From the NCBI GenBank assembly GCA_050747525.1, contig JBOGOC010000045.1:1-64000 (forward strand): a DNA stretch of 64,000 bases, written 5' to 3'. The DNA comes from JBOGOC01 sp050747525 (GTDB lineage: Bacteria > Acidobacteriota > Polarisedimenticolia > JACPZX01 > DASXTC01). How positions within the stretch are numbered: the stretch's first letter is position 1; each line of letters starts with the position of its first letter. Positions 1 through 8,973 of this stretch are shown piece by piece. A model generated the notes under the pieces. It was not told the origin of the DNA. It did no database searches and saw only the letters and a list, made by a program, of their open reading frames with translations. A program made the translations under genes and the position numbers.

Positions 1-196
1 AAGAGCTGAAAGGACGGCCCCTGACTGTCAACGAGGCTCGCCCACGCGCCGAAGGCCGCTGAGATGGAGCAAGGCGGTGGCCTCTAGCTCTAGCAGGCCG
101 CCCCGTGTCTTGCCGTCAGCGCCTCCCCCAGGTCTTCGCCGATCGCGCCACTGACGACGTACCCTTAGCCCGTGGCTGGGGATGCCATTCCTGCCC

Positions 197-445
197 TCAG
201 CACGGCATCTCCCTGATCCCCTCCCACAGCTCCTCATCTGCCGGATGCGTGTAGATGATCGTCGTGAGCGGCGATGCATGCCGCGCGAACCGCTGCGCCA
301 GGAAGAGATTCCTCGACGCCCGGTAGACGTTCGTGACGGCGCTGTGGCGCAGCGCGTGGAAGTTGTACCGTCGGTTGAAGCCGGCGCGGGCCTGCCACCA
401 GGCGAAGCGCCACTGGGAGGCCGGGTCGTACCGGGGTGAAGGGTC
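197..445 (-). pseudogene. Tyrosine recombinase, C-terminal remnant
   Basis: This is the catalytic end of a phage-type integrase. The translation contains HALRH (the HxxR pair of the active site), then RFARHAS (the second His box) and IIYTHP, whose Tyr would be the nucleophile, and ends WEGIREMPC-stop. The N-terminal core-binding domain and the first catalytic Arg are absent. Upstream the open frame only runs into the TPR gene in another frame, so the protein cannot be functional alone. The last eight codons recur at 1563 and 11091. An active short recombinase is unlikely; a truncated gene is the better reading. Confidence 0.75.
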
Positions 446-464
446 ACGCGCTCCGATGACGTGG

Positions 465-1433
465 TCAGGGATTGCGCTTGATTCTGCTGAGTTTCTCCCG
501 AGCGAGTGAGTAGTTCGGGTCCTTCTGAAGTGCCGTCTCGTACGCTTGGGCCGCGGCTTGAGTTTCATGGATTGTCACATAATAGTCGCCAAGGCCATCA
601 TGGGTCCTCGGGCTGTCCACGCGGCACCGTACGGCGTATTCGAAGTACCGCTTGGCACGCTCGAACTCCTTCTGCTCCAGAGCGAGGTAACCGGCCCCCA
701 GATACGAGTTCAGTTTGAAGACACTCAAGCGAATCGATTCGTCGTAGTCGGCGAATGCGGACGGAACTTCCCCTCGCAGTCTGTGAACGTCCGCGCGCAC
801 AACGAAGAACTCTTTCAGACCGATGTCGATGCCTTGCTGGGCCAACCGGAGCGCCTCGTCCTTATCTCCACCTACTAGCCACGGCTCCTGCAGGTAGGTG
901 TAGGCCAGGTAGTAGCGACAGGGCACCGATCGTTGGTCGAGTTCGAATGCCCTTCGGTAGGCATCCTTCGTCTTGCGATGCCATCCCCACCGCTCAAGCC
1001 ACCCCGAGGACTGCTCGAGGCGAGCGTAGAGGATCATCGCAAGCTGGAAGTAGTGCAAGTGCTGTTTGGAATTGATGGTAATAGCCTTACCAATCAAGCT
1101 CTCCGCCTCGTCGAGATTCCCGTCCTCTCTTTCAAGCTGGGAGAGCAGGTTCAACGCGCCCTCCGAGAAGGCTGCCATCCCGACGGCGTGTTGGAGGTCA
1201 GCCTTGACCGCCATTCTCTGCTTCTCGAGGCGCGCCACGTATGGATCGAGTTCCGGCCAAGCCCTCACATACTCCGTGAGCTCGATTCCAACCGGCTGCT
1301 CGACGTAAGTAATGCCTGGGGCCTCCTCACCTTCGGCGTGGACTGTAGCGGTCTGCACGGTGTTCAAGAGCAACCACGCCGCCAGCATGAGCCCGCGCAC
1401 TCGCCGTGGAGTTCTCGGACTCCGCATCTGCAT
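465..1433 (-). CDS. Exported TPR-repeat protein
   Basis: The product has 322 residues. The start is the ATG preceded by GAGAGGAG eight bases upstream; a longer open frame to 1562 lacks such a site. Residues 1-34 form a signal peptide (basic MQMRSPRTPRRVRG, then a Leu/Ala-rich core ending near VHAEG). The rest is helical repeats of TPR type: LNLLSQLEREDGNLDEAESL, then LGAGYLALEQKEFERAKRYF and AQAYETALQKDPNYSLA near the end. TPRs mediate protein contacts, so a periplasmic scaffold role is likely, but no partner is evident. It lies between two recombinase remnants on the same strand, which suggests it is accessory DNA. Confidence 0.8.
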   Translation of the reverse strand: MQMRSPRTPRRVRGLMLAAWLLLNTVQTATVHAEGEEAPGITYVEQPVGIELTEYVRAWPELDPYVARLEKQRMAVKADLQHAVGMAAFSEGALNLLSQLEREDGNLDEAESLIGKAITINSKQHLHYFQLAMILYARLEQSSGWLERWGWHRKTKDAYRRAFELDQRSVPCRYYLAYTYLQEPWLVGGDKDEALRLAQQGIDIGLKEFFVVRADVHRLRGEVPSAFADYDESIRLSVFKLNSYLGAGYLALEQKEFERAKRYFEYAVRCRVDSPRTHDGLGDYYVTIHETQAAAQAYETALQKDPNYSLAREKLSRIKRNP

Positions 1434-1562
1434 GCGTCCAGCTCCTCTCAAGAACTTGAAGCAAGCGCCCACGATTCTGAGAATCCTTCTTCGTGGACTA
1501 CGGAGTAGCGCGGGAAAGCGTGCCCGATGGTGGTGACTCTTCGGCCCTGTTTGAGGAGGCAT

Positions 1563-1650
1563 TCAACACGGCAAATCCCTCGCCCCCGCCGCCAGTTCCT
1601 GCGACGCCTCAGGGAACGTGACTGAACCGCTCCTTCGGCTCGCATCATTC
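1563..1650 (-). pseudogene. Degraded integrase C-terminus (second tail copy)
   Basis: Reading the minus strand in the frame that ends at the TGA complementary to 1563-1565 gives TFPEASQELAAGARDLPC-stop. This aligns with the recombinase end at 197 (THPADEELWEGIREMPC-stop) with one gap, and DAS just upstream matches its HAS box. Stop codons lie upstream, so only about 30 codons survive. It sits directly upstream of the TPR gene start region. The match rests on about 18 residues and is supported by DNA similarity around CACGGCAAATCCCT. Confidence 0.5.
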
Positions 1651-1781
1651 TTCGACCCGGATAGATGGGGAGTATACTCACCATCTCACTACAGTAGGCG
1701 CATTCTCGACCCTGCACTGTTTGACCAGGGATTTGACCAGCAGACTGCGTTACATCCTAAGCGTTCCGTAGGAGGGGCAGG

Positions 1782-1872
1782 TTAGGAAGCATCGCCCAGA
1801 TGTGTAAAGACTTCACATCGGGCCCCCATCCTCTCCGCCGCCCTGATGACAGCTCGGGCTTCCTGACGCGAG
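1782..1872 (-). pseudogene. Tail remnant of the small basic repeat family
   Basis: The minus strand contains VIRAAERMG in an open frame that continues to a TAA at 1782-1784. This is the C-terminal signature of the family seen intact at 9412. The DNA CATCCTCTCCGCCGCCCTGAT is shared with the copies at 2195 and 3045, and GCGTCAGG upstream resembles the KPRQ segment, as if the middle were deleted. The evidence is short, so this is tentative. Confidence 0.4.
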
Positions 1873-1873
1873 C

Positions 1874-2161
1874 CTACAGCCCTTCGAAGATTACCGCCCG
1901 ATAGTCCGCGCCCTTGAATCGGTGCTCACGCGCCTCACGATAGGCTGGGCTGTCGTACCACGCCTTTGCTTCAGCGAAGGATGGGAACTCCACGAGCACC
2001 ACGCCTTCGACCGGTGGTCCCTCAAGAACCTCCTGACGGCCGTAGGCGGAAAGGATCTTGATTGGGTGACCTTGAAGGGAAGCGCGGGACTTCGGTGTAT
2101 AGGCCTCAAGCTCGGACTCGTTGTGCGTTCGTTCTCGTATGAAAACCACGTAGGTGGCCAT
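1874..2161 (-). CDS. DUF1330 family protein
   Basis: This 95-residue protein matches the DUF1330 dimeric alpha/beta-barrel fold: an N-terminal strand (MATYVVFIRE), a central GRQEVLEG, then VVLVEFPSFAEAKAWYDS and PAYREARE, the characteristic EFPS..AWYDSP.Y pattern. Length is typical. GGAGG lies nine bases before the ATG. The biochemical role of the family is unknown; members are small cytosolic proteins related to EthD-like barrels. It follows the small basic family gene at 2195 by 33 bases on the same strand and may be co-transcribed with it. Confidence 0.85.
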   Translation of the reverse strand: MATYVVFIRERTHNESELEAYTPKSRASLQGHPIKILSAYGRQEVLEGPPVEGVVLVEFPSFAEAKAWYDSPAYREAREHRFKGADYRAVIFEGL

Positions 2162-2194
2162 TCTGGTCCTCCATATTCTCCTGGTGGGGGGTAC

Positions 2195-2425
2195 CTACGC
2201 CATCCTCTCCGCCGCCCTGATCGCCGCCTCGATGCCCTTCGCCTCCTTGATCCTCTTCATATGGGTCCGGTGCCGCGGCTTCAGCCCGCGCATCATGCCC
2301 ATGTACCGGCCCTGCCTAAAGGCGGCGAAGTGCAGCGTTCTCCTGACCCTGGACCCTTTCGAGCTCGCCTCACTTAGCATGATTAACGCTCCCACCAGGG
2401 CCGCTGCCTTGACAGGCGCCAGCAC
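2195..2425 (-). CDS. Small basic repeat-family protein, divergent copy
   Basis: The 76-residue frame ends QGRYMGMMRGLKPR, KRIKEAKGIEAAIRAAERMA, the same C-terminal block as the intact family member at 9412-9729. The first 30 residues do not match that member: its N-terminal helix region is missing and replaced by unrelated sequence. It may be a truncated but still open copy. The 5' end overlaps the predicted hsp20 promoter on the other strand, which makes the start doubtful. The function is unknown; the block is rich in Arg and Lys and could bind nucleic acid, which is only inference. Confidence 0.5.
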   Translation of the reverse strand: MLAPVKAAALVGALIMLSEASSKGSRVRRTLHFAAFRQGRYMGMMRGLKPRHRTHMKRIKEAKGIEAAIRAAERMA

Positions 2426-2437
2426 CCGGTCTTATCA
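2409..2437 (+). promoter_or_regulatory. Sigma-70-like promoter for the Hsp20 gene
   Basis: TTGACA at 2409-2414 is followed after 17 bases by TTATCA at 2432-2437. The first box is perfect and the second matches four of six positions. The predicted transcript would start about 60 bases before the hsp20 ATG. The AT-richer stretch here stands out from the GC-rich surroundings. Confidence 0.45.
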
Positions 2438-2505
2438 AAACAGTTCAACGCAGCTCACCACCTACGAACACATCGAAATCAACGAGTGTTTCAAACGGAG
2501 ACATC

Positions 2506-2916
2506 ATGAATCTCGTGAGATGGGATCCATTCAGGGACTTCAGGAGCATGCGGCGACTGACCACCGAAGTGGAGGACTCCTACGGCACGTGGGCCCCCGT
2601 CGTAGACATTTTCGAGAGAGGCGACGACCTCATCATCCGTGCAGAGGTCGCCGGCCTGGATAAGGACGATGTCGACATCAGTGTGGAGAATAACACCTTG
2701 ACACTGCGCGGAGAGCGCAAGCGTGAGATGGAGTTCGAGGAGAAGGACGCCTACCGTCTCGAACGCTTGTTCGGGGTATTCACGCGCAGTTTCATGCTGC
2801 CGAAGACAGTGGATTCCACCCGCATCAGCGCTTCCTACAAGAACGGCGTGCTGGAGCTGACGATTCCGAAGGTCGAGCAGGCCAGACCGCGGAGAATTGA
2901 GATCAAGGCCGCGTGA
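2506..2916 (+). CDS. Small heat-shock protein (Hsp20/alpha-crystallin)
   Basis: This 136-residue protein is a typical class A bacterial Hsp20, an ATP-independent holdase that keeps unfolding proteins soluble in the cytosol. It begins MNLVRWDPFRDF and has the alpha-crystallin domain from about residue 28 (WAPVVDIFERGDDLIIRAEV, AGLDKDDVDISVENNTLTL) to KNGVLELTIPK, with a C-terminal RRIEIKAA tail carrying an I-x-I anchor motif. GGAG precedes the ATG by seven bases. It is monocistronic between minus-strand genes and has its own promoter-like sequence. Confidence 0.95.
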   Translation: MNLVRWDPFRDFRSMRRLTTEVEDSYGTWAPVVDIFERGDDLIIRAEVAGLDKDDVDISVENNTLTLRGERKREMEFEEKDAYRLERLFGVFTRSFMLPKTVDSTRISASYKNGVLELTIPKVEQARPRRIEIKAA

Positions 2917-3044
2917 GGTTCTAATTCGTTGCTCTGACGTCCCCGGACCTGATCGCCCACGGGTTCGGGGCGCGTGTCGCTTACCTTCTTCACCCGCCGC
3001 CCTCTTCGCAGCTGGTAAGCCCCGCAGCCATCTCGGATCGGCCT

Positions 3045-3361
3045 TCAGCTCGCCATCCTCTCCGCCGCCCTGATTGCCGCCAGCATTCCCTTCGCCTCCT
3101 TGATCTTCTTCATCTGAGCGCGCTGCCGCGGCTTCAGCCCCGCATCGTGCCCATGTAGCGGCCCTGCAGCTTGAGGGCGGCGCGGCGCTTGGGGGTGATG
3201 GTCATGGTCCGCCGGGTGGGCGACGAAATGACGCGCCCCCCGTTGCGGCCGTTCTTCAGTGCCTCCTCCAGCGTCGGCCCCATCCGGGCGAATGCGGCGG
3301 CCAGTTGGGCGAAGGAGCGACGGATGACGAGTATTTCCTTTGAGACGGACTTACGAGCCAT
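3045..3361 (-). pseudogene. Small basic repeat-family gene, frameshifted
   Basis: Starting at the ATG preceded by GGAGG, the frame encodes MARKSVSKEILVIRRSF, then MTITPKRRAALKLQGRYMG, and stops at TGA 3134-3136 after TMRG. Compared with the intact copy at 9412, one base is missing (CGCGGGCTG became CGGGGCTG). In the next frame the expected LKPRQ, MKKIKEAKGMLAAIRAAERMA follows to a TGA at 3045. The leader also resembles that of the 9412 copy. The single-base deletion could be a real mutation or an assembly error in a G-run. Confidence 0.75.
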
Positions 3362-3420
3362 GGTGACCTCCACAAGGGCAGGTTGTGCGGGGTTGGATTG
3401 ACGAAGCACATTACCACCAA

Positions 3421-3592
3421 CTATTGCCCTAGGGTCAGCCGCCCCAAATTCGCCTCCGCCTCCGCAAGCCCAGGCTCCAGCTGCAGCGCCAGGCGGAAAT
3501 CGGCTTCCGCGCCAGCACGGTCGCCCAGCTTCGCCTTCACGATGCCGCGGTTGTTGTGGGCCTGGGCGGCCGCGGACGCCTGTTTGCGTGTC
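3421..3592 (-). pseudogene. TPR protein C-terminal remnant
   Basis: The minus strand encodes AHNNRGIVKAKLGDRAGA, then EADFRLALQLEPGLAEA and LGRLTLGQ-stop, one and a half TPR units with the usual small and aromatic consensus positions. A stop codon lies just upstream (near 3593) and no start codon or ribosome site is present. It is the 3' end of a lost gene, not related closely to the TPR gene at 465. Confidence 0.6.
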
Positions 3593-3706
3593 GGCTATCC
3601 GCCAACAACGAGGGAAAAAGCACGACCAGATGGGCGGTCTACACCGGCACGGAAGAAATAGCATTGGGGGGATGCGGGCTGGTCAGGCTGCAATTCGCTT
3701 CACATT

Positions 3707-3724
3707 CCTCCCCGAACGGGGAGG
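3707..3724. other. Perfect 7-bp inverted repeat
   Basis: CCTCCCC and GGGGAGG flank a GAAC loop. No T-run follows on either strand, so terminator function is uncertain. It lies 130 bases before the large exported-protein gene. Confidence 0.35.
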
Positions 3725-3853
3725 GCCCCCATGATAAATGTCCTCGTATACTGAGGCCGGCAGCACGACCCTGCTTTCCTGACCGGCTGCCGAAATCCTG
3801 ACGCATCGCCCGGCGCTCGCCACGGCGCAGGCCCAAGGAGAAGGGAGGCACCT

Positions 3854-6800
3854 GTGCGACGCACAACCATGCTCCTGCTCGTTCTGGGCGCTGTCCTGGT
3901 GTCGCGAGCCGTCTCAGGTCCCGCTCTGCTGGCGTCGGAGCAGGACGGCATCCTGCTCGAGGTCGTCTACGGGCCGGCCGGTGGCGGGGTCCACATGTCC
4001 TGGACCGGCGCCCCGCCGAACTACCACGTCTACCGGGCCGCAGCCCCCAACACGCTCGTGAACCCGTCCAACGAGATCGGCCTCACGGGATTCGCCTCCT
4101 GGGACGATACGCCGCCCGCCGGCTTCCTCTTTTTCTACGAGATTTCCGCGTCCTGCGCGCCCTCCCCGGTCGAGGTCTGTGATGGCCTCGACAACGACTG
4201 CGACGGCACGACGGACGAGCCCGGCAGCGAGGCCTCGTGCAACCTCCCCCACGCGGCACCGCAGTGCGTGATGGGGAGCTGCGCCATCGCCTCGTGCAAC
4301 ATCGGGTTCGCAAACTGCGACGGCCTTGCGAACGACGGCTGCGAGGCGGTCCTCGATCGCGCCCAGTCGACCTCTCCGGACGCCTACGGCGGCCCCGGGA
4401 ATCCGGATCTCCGCCCCGGATTTGTCCGGGTCGCGTCGATCACGAACTGCGGCGGCTGCGGCGTGACCTGTGACGATGGGATCCCCTGCACGACCGACCT
4501 GTGCGTCCCCTCGCCCACCGGGCCGGCGCAGTGCCGGCACTACAACCGCGCCCAGTGCGGCGGCGCGCGCTGCAACCAGGCCAGCCTCCCGCCAGGCACC
4601 CCTGCGCCCACCGAGCCGGCCTGCGCCGGGCTCGACGCCGACAACGACGGGCTCTACCAGGAGTGGGAGACGTCCGGGACCGATCCCTACACCGGCCTGC
4701 AGAGGCCAACCGGGATCGACCTGAATTGCGACGGCGAGATCAGCGGGGGCGGCGAGATCGGCGGCAACGACCTCGTCTGGCACGAGCCGCCCAGCGGGGA
4801 GGCGACCAAGGACCTCTACGTCGAGTTCGACTACATGGGCCCGGCGCCCGGCGAGCCCGAGGGACATGCCCCGTCGCCCGAGGCTCTCGCCGAGGTGGTC
4901 TCGGCCTTCGCCGCCAACGGGATCTCGCTCCATATCGACCCGAACCATCAGGCGCTGCCGCACGCTGCGTTCGTGTACCTGCCCGTGGCGGGGGCGCCGA
5001 CGGATGCGTGCGCGTCGCTCCCGGGCGCGGTGAGTCTCTACGACTCGGTCTACAAGGGCAGTCCGGGGAACTTCGATCAGCGCCGGAAGCTCGGGTACCA
5101 CTACATGCTCTTCGCGCACGACAGCTGCTGTGCGGCAAGCCCGAGCGAATTCGCCTCGGGCATGGCCGAGCTTGGCGGCGACGACGCGATCGTGTCGATG
5201 GGCGCCTTCGCGTACGCCGGGAGCCCCGAAGTGGTCGAGCGCAGGAAGAGCCGGGAGTATGCCGGGACCTTCATGCACGAGCTGGGACACAATCTGGGCC
5301 TGTGCCATGACGGAGTGTGTGACTTTTCAGCCGACCCGAACGCCCCGAACAACTCGGTCCAGATGCAGCCGAACCTAATGAGCGTCATGAGCTACAGCCA
5401 CCAGCTCAGCGGGATCCTCCGCTCGGGGCTGACGGGGGAGGTCTTTCCTCCCGACCCGAACGAGCCGCGCCGGTTCGATTTCTCGCACGAGGTGCTCTCG
5501 CCGCTCGACGAGCACATCCTGGACGAGTTCGCCGGCGTCAACGCGCCGCTGGAGCCGTTCAGCAGGGACATCATCCGGCACTACTGCCCGGAAAAGCAGC
5601 CGGGACCGGTCCAGGGACCGGCCATGGGGCCGATCGACTGGGACTGCGATGGCACCTTTGAGTTCCCGGTCGTGAAGGACGTGAACGCCGACGGGCAGCT
5701 CACGACCCTCTTGGGGGGAAACGACTGGGGGAACCTGTCGTTCTCCTTCCAGTGCCAGCCCACGTTGCAGGACGGAGCTCAGGATTCCACACGCCTGGCG
5801 CGGAGCGAGCTGACGCAGCAGCAGGCCGATCAGCAGAGATTGCGGGCGGGGCCGCTCTCGTGCGCGCCGGGCCTCAGCGACTGTGACGAGGACGACGCCA
5901 ACGGCTGCGAGCACACCGGGCCGTGCGGGTGCACACCGGCGCCGGAGGTCTGCGACGGCCTCGACAATGATTGCGACGGCCAGACGGACGAGCCCGGCAG
6001 CGAGGCCTCGTGCTCGATCCCCAATGCCACGCCGGAATGCCTGATGGGGAGCTGCGCCATCGGCTCGTGTAACCTCGGGTACGGTGATTGCGACGGCGGC
6101 GTCAGCAACGGCTGCGAGGCGCCGCTCGGTGTCGCTCAATCGACCTCACCGGCCGCTTACGGCGGGCCCGGGGATCCGGACCTGAAGCCCGGCTACGCCC
6201 GGGTGGGGGCGATCGCCAACTGCGGCGGGTGCGGCGTGAGCTGTGACGACGGGATCCCGTGCACGACCGACCTGTGCGTCCCGTCGGCCACCGGCGCGCA
6301 GTGCCGGCACTACGACCGGGCCCAGTGCGGCGGCGCGCGCTGCCCGCAGGGGAATCTGCCTCCGGGCACGCCGCCCCCCACGGAGGCTGTCTGCGCGGGG
6401 CCCGATAACGACAACGACGGGCTCTCCAACCAGTGGGAATCGGGGGGGATCGATCCGTACACGGGCCAGCCGCAGGTTCCGGGGATCGACATCGACTGCG
6501 ACGGCGAGGTCAGCAGCTCCGACAACGACATGATATGGCACGAACCGCCCAGCGGCGACTCGACGAAGGACGTCTACCTCCAGATCGACTACATGGCTCC
6601 GTCGCCGGGCGAGACCGGGAGCCACGCCCCGTCGCCGGCGGCGCTCTCTGGAGTGGTCTCGGCCTTCGCCGGTGGCGGGGTCTCCCTCCACATCGACCCG
6701 AACCACCAGGCGCTGCCCCACGCCGCGATCGTGTACATGCCGGTGAACGACCCGGTGGACGCCTGCGCGGCGCTTCCCGGCGCCGTGAGCCTCTACGACT

Positions 6801-8929
6801 CCATGTACAAGGGGAATCCGGGGGTCTTCGATCCGAAGCGCCGCCTGGGATACCACTGGACCTTCTTCGCGCACGACAGCTGCAGCGCCGATACCCCGGG
6901 GCATAAAGCGTCCGGCATGGCCGAGATCGACGGCAACGACGCGATCGTCTCGCTGGCGAGCTTCACATATCAGGATCTCCCTCCGGTGGCCGACTCGAAG
7001 AAGGCCCGGGAGGAGACCGGCACTCTGATGCACGAGCTGGGGCACAACCTGCGTCTGCACCACGGCGGTCCATTCGAAGCCACCTCGCCCGACCCGAACG
7101 GGCCCACGATCGTGAGGAAGCCGAACTATCCCAGCGTGATGAACTACAGCCACCAGCTCAACGGGATCCTGCGATCGGCGTTTCCGGGCCAGGTCTCTCC
7201 TCCCGACCCGGACGTGCCGCGCCGTTTCGACTTCTCGCACGGACTACCGCCGCCGCTCGATGAGACCTTCCTTGACGAGTTCGCCGGCGTCAACGTGCCG
7301 CTGGAGCCGTTCAGCAGGGACGTCGTGCGGCACTACTGTCCGGAGAAGTCCCCGGGACCGGTTCAGAGCCCGTCCATGGGACCGATCGACTGGAACTGCG
7401 ATAGCTTCTTCGATACCGGAGTCGTGGAGGACGTCAACGCCGACGGACAGCTCACGACCCTGTTCGGGGGGGATGACTGGGGCAACCTGTCGTTCTCCTT
7501 CCAGTGCCAGCCCACCTTTGCGGACGGCGCTCAGGACTCCTCGCGGCTCGCACGGACGGAGCTGACTCTCGAGCAGGCGGTGGATCAGCAGCTGCGGTCA
7601 GCGCCGCTCATCTGCGATCCCGGAACCAACGACTGCGACGGCGACGACAGCAACGGCTGCGAGACGACGGGATCCTGCCCGGTCGAGCCGACCTGCACTC
7701 CCGACTCGCTCTGGTCGACAGTGCTCGGAGTCGGGGAGCATCCCGTCTCGGCTCCCGCGAGCGACACCACGTTCAATCCCAGCGGCGGGTCGTTCACCTA
7801 CCTGTCGAAGGGGGACCAGGCTTACTCCCTCTACAACAAGACCGTGGGGGGGAATTCAGCCGGCTCCGTCCACTGGACCCGGTCCTTGCCAACCACCTCG
7901 CAGAGCTTCCCCAATCCGGTGCCGCTCAAGGACGGGAGCGAGTCGGTGTACGTCGCCGGGGCCGATGGGTTCCTGCGCAGCCTCGACCCGAACAGCGGCG
8001 CGGATCGCTTCGCTCCGTTCGACACGCGGCGTCCCGCGTGTTCATCCGATCAGATCATCGCGACGCCGGCCGTCCAGCTGTGGAACCAGTCGAACAGCGC
8101 CTTCCAGACGGCGCAGCAGGAAGACCTGGTCTTCGTCATCACGCGCACGATGTGCGGCGACTCGAGCCGCAACAAGGTGTTCGCAATACGGGCGGCGACC
8201 GGCACCCTGGCGTGGATCTTCGACCCGATCTCCGTCGGTATATCGATGAGCTACGGGACCGAGCAGTGCACGGTCGATTACACGAACAACAGCCTCTACT
8301 GCGGCACGGACCAGGGGGGCGGCGCTCAAAACACCCTGTGGGCCATCAACACGTTGAATGGAGCGCTCAAGTGGGCGAGGAACTACGGCTCGATCTACAA
8401 CCGGCCCCTGGTCCGCGGATCCCGGGTCTATGTGGCGACGTACACCGGGACCCTGAGAGCTCTCAGCATCACGAACGGGCTCGGGATCTGGAGCCTCCCG
8501 TTAAGCGGGGTAGCCTTCGTCCGGAATCCCACGCTCGTCTCCGGCGGGAGCTCCGACGGCATGATCCTGGTTCCCGATACGTCCGGGAACCTCTACGCGT
8601 ACGTCGACTCGGGGAGCATCCCCGTCATCCTCTGGAACTCGAATTTCGGCGGCACGGTTTACACGACGCCGGTGGTCATTCCCGCAATCGGCAAGGCTTA
8701 CGTCGCAATGGCGGATGGGAGGATCTACCAGTTCCTTCTGACCACGGGCGCTGTCGAAGCCAGCGCAACCGCCGGGACGGCGGGCCCGGCCGTCGGACTC
8801 TCTCTCGACGCCGAGGGCCCACCGGGAAGCGAGGCCAACCGGCTCACGGCAACGGCCGTGGCCGGCACCGGGAAGCGGGCTCGACGCTATTGCATCCCAT
8901 GGGCGTTCGGGAGCAGCGGAACGATGTAG
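3854..8929 (+). CDS. Giant exported protein: duplicated metallopeptidase-like module plus beta-propeller
   Basis: The product has 1691 residues. The start is GTG with AAGGGAGG six bases upstream; ATG is only five codons later. Residues 1-28 form a signal peptide. A module of about 590 residues occurs twice. Each copy opens with the MopE-type metal-binding motif EVCDGLDNDCDG (residues 106 and 698), then a Cys-rich region, an Asp-rich DxDxDG calcium-loop segment, and a zinc-protease box. The first box is HELGHNLGLCH (H475) with complete HExxHxxGxxH spacing; the second is HELGHNLRLHH (H1060), where the Gly is Arg. Residues from about 1290 form a PQQ/WD-like propeller. It is probably surface or secreted and Ca/Zn-dependent. 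The substrate is unknown. Confidence 0.85.
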   Translation: MRRTTMLLLVLGAVLVSRAVSGPALLASEQDGILLEVVYGPAGGGVHMSWTGAPPNYHVYRAAAPNTLVNPSNEIGLTGFASWDDTPPAGFLFFYEISASCAPSPVEVCDGLDNDCDGTTDEPGSEASCNLPHAAPQCVMGSCAIASCNIGFANCDGLANDGCEAVLDRAQSTSPDAYGGPGNPDLRPGFVRVASITNCGGCGVTCDDGIPCTTDLCVPSPTGPAQCRHYNRAQCGGARCNQASLPPGTPAPTEPACAGLDADNDGLYQEWETSGTDPYTGLQRPTGIDLNCDGEISGGGEIGGNDLVWHEPPSGEATKDLYVEFDYMGPAPGEPEGHAPSPEALAEVVSAFAANGISLHIDPNHQALPHAAFVYLPVAGAPTDACASLPGAVSLYDSVYKGSPGNFDQRRKLGYHYMLFAHDSCCAASPSEFASGMAELGGDDAIVSMGAFAYAGSPEVVERRKSREYAGTFMHELGHNLGLCHDGVCDFSADPNAPNNSVQMQPNLMSVMSYSHQLSGILRSGLTGEVFPPDPNEPRRFDFSHEVLSPLDEHILDEFAGVNAPLEPFSRDIIRHYCPEKQPGPVQGPAMGPIDWDCDGTFEFPVVKDVNADGQLTTLLGGNDWGNLSFSFQCQPTLQDGAQDSTRLARSELTQQQADQQRLRAGPLSCAPGLSDCDEDDANGCEHTGPCGCTPAPEVCDGLDNDCDGQTDEPGSEASCSIPNATPECLMGSCAIGSCNLGYGDCDGGVSNGCEAPLGVAQSTSPAAYGGPGDPDLKPGYARVGAIANCGGCGVSCDDGIPCTTDLCVPSATGAQCRHYDRAQCGGARCPQGNLPPGTPPPTEAVCAGPDNDNDGLSNQWESGGIDPYTGQPQVPGIDIDCDGEVSSSDNDMIWHEPPSGDSTKDVYLQIDYMAPSPGETGSHAPSPAALSGVVSAFAGGGVSLHIDPNHQALPHAAIVYMPVNDPVDACAALPGAVSLYDSMYKGNPGVFDPKRRLGYHWTFFAHDSCSADTPGHKASGMAEIDGNDAIVSLASFTYQDLPPVADSKKAREETGTLMHELGHNLRLHHGGPFEATSPDPNGPTIVRKPNYPSVMNYSHQLNGILRSAFPGQVSPPDPDVPRRFDFSHGLPPPLDETFLDEFAGVNVPLEPFSRDVVRHYCPEKSPGPVQSPSMGPIDWNCDSFFDTGVVEDVNADGQLTTLFGGDDWGNLSFSFQCQPTFADGAQDSSRLARTELTLEQAVDQQLRSAPLICDPGTNDCDGDDSNGCETTGSCPVEPTCTPDSLWSTVLGVGEHPVSAPASDTTFNPSGGSFTYLSKGDQAYSLYNKTVGGNSAGSVHWTRSLPTTSQSFPNPVPLKDGSESVYVAGADGFLRSLDPNSGADRFAPFDTRRPACSSDQIIATPAVQLWNQSNSAFQTAQQEDLVFVITRTMCGDSSRNKVFAIRAATGTLAWIFDPISVGISMSYGTEQCTVDYTNNSLYCGTDQGGGAQNTLWAINTLNGALKWARNYGSIYNRPLVRGSRVYVATYTGTLRALSITNGLGIWSLPLSGVAFVRNPTLVSGGSSDGMILVPDTSGNLYAYVDSGSIPVILWNSNFGGTVYTTPVVIPAIGKAYVAMADGRIYQFLLTTGAVEASATAGTAGPAVGLSLDAEGPPGSEANRLTATAVAGTGKRARRYCIPWAFGSSGTM
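4169..7690 (+). repeat. Tandem duplication of about 1776 bp inside the giant gene
   Basis: Two consecutive segments, beginning at 4169 and 5945, encode the same sequence of motifs in the same order: the MopE-type box, CDDGIPCTTDLCVPS, LSIDP-like NHQALPHAA, the HExxH box, then RRFDFSH and DWGNLSFSFQCQPT. The DNA is also clearly similar over the whole length. The second copy has diverged at the zinc-binding box. This is an internal gene duplication, not an independent element. Confidence 0.85.
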
Positions 8930-8973
8930 CCAGGACGTTCCGCGGCCGGCCGCTTCTTCCGAACCTCTGCCAC

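Noticed and set aside
1448..1717. Minus-strand 89-residue frame upstream of the TPR gene
   Set aside because: It is in a different frame from both the TPR protein and the integrase-tail reading, has no ribosome site and resembles no protein.
3134..3136. TGA in the small basic family copy as a possible Sec codon
   Set aside because: The family has no Cys there and the frame changes after it; a one-base deletion explains the stop.
3914..7240. Long minus-strand open frames (464 and 364 residues) opposite the giant gene
   Set aside because: They lie antisense to a clearly coding, motif-rich frame, are Arg/Gly/Val/His-rich and have no domains; such shadows are expected at this GC content.
4169..7690. 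Mobile element or assembly duplication as the cause of the repeated module
   Set aside because: The copies differ throughout, including at the zinc box, so this is an old in-gene duplication.
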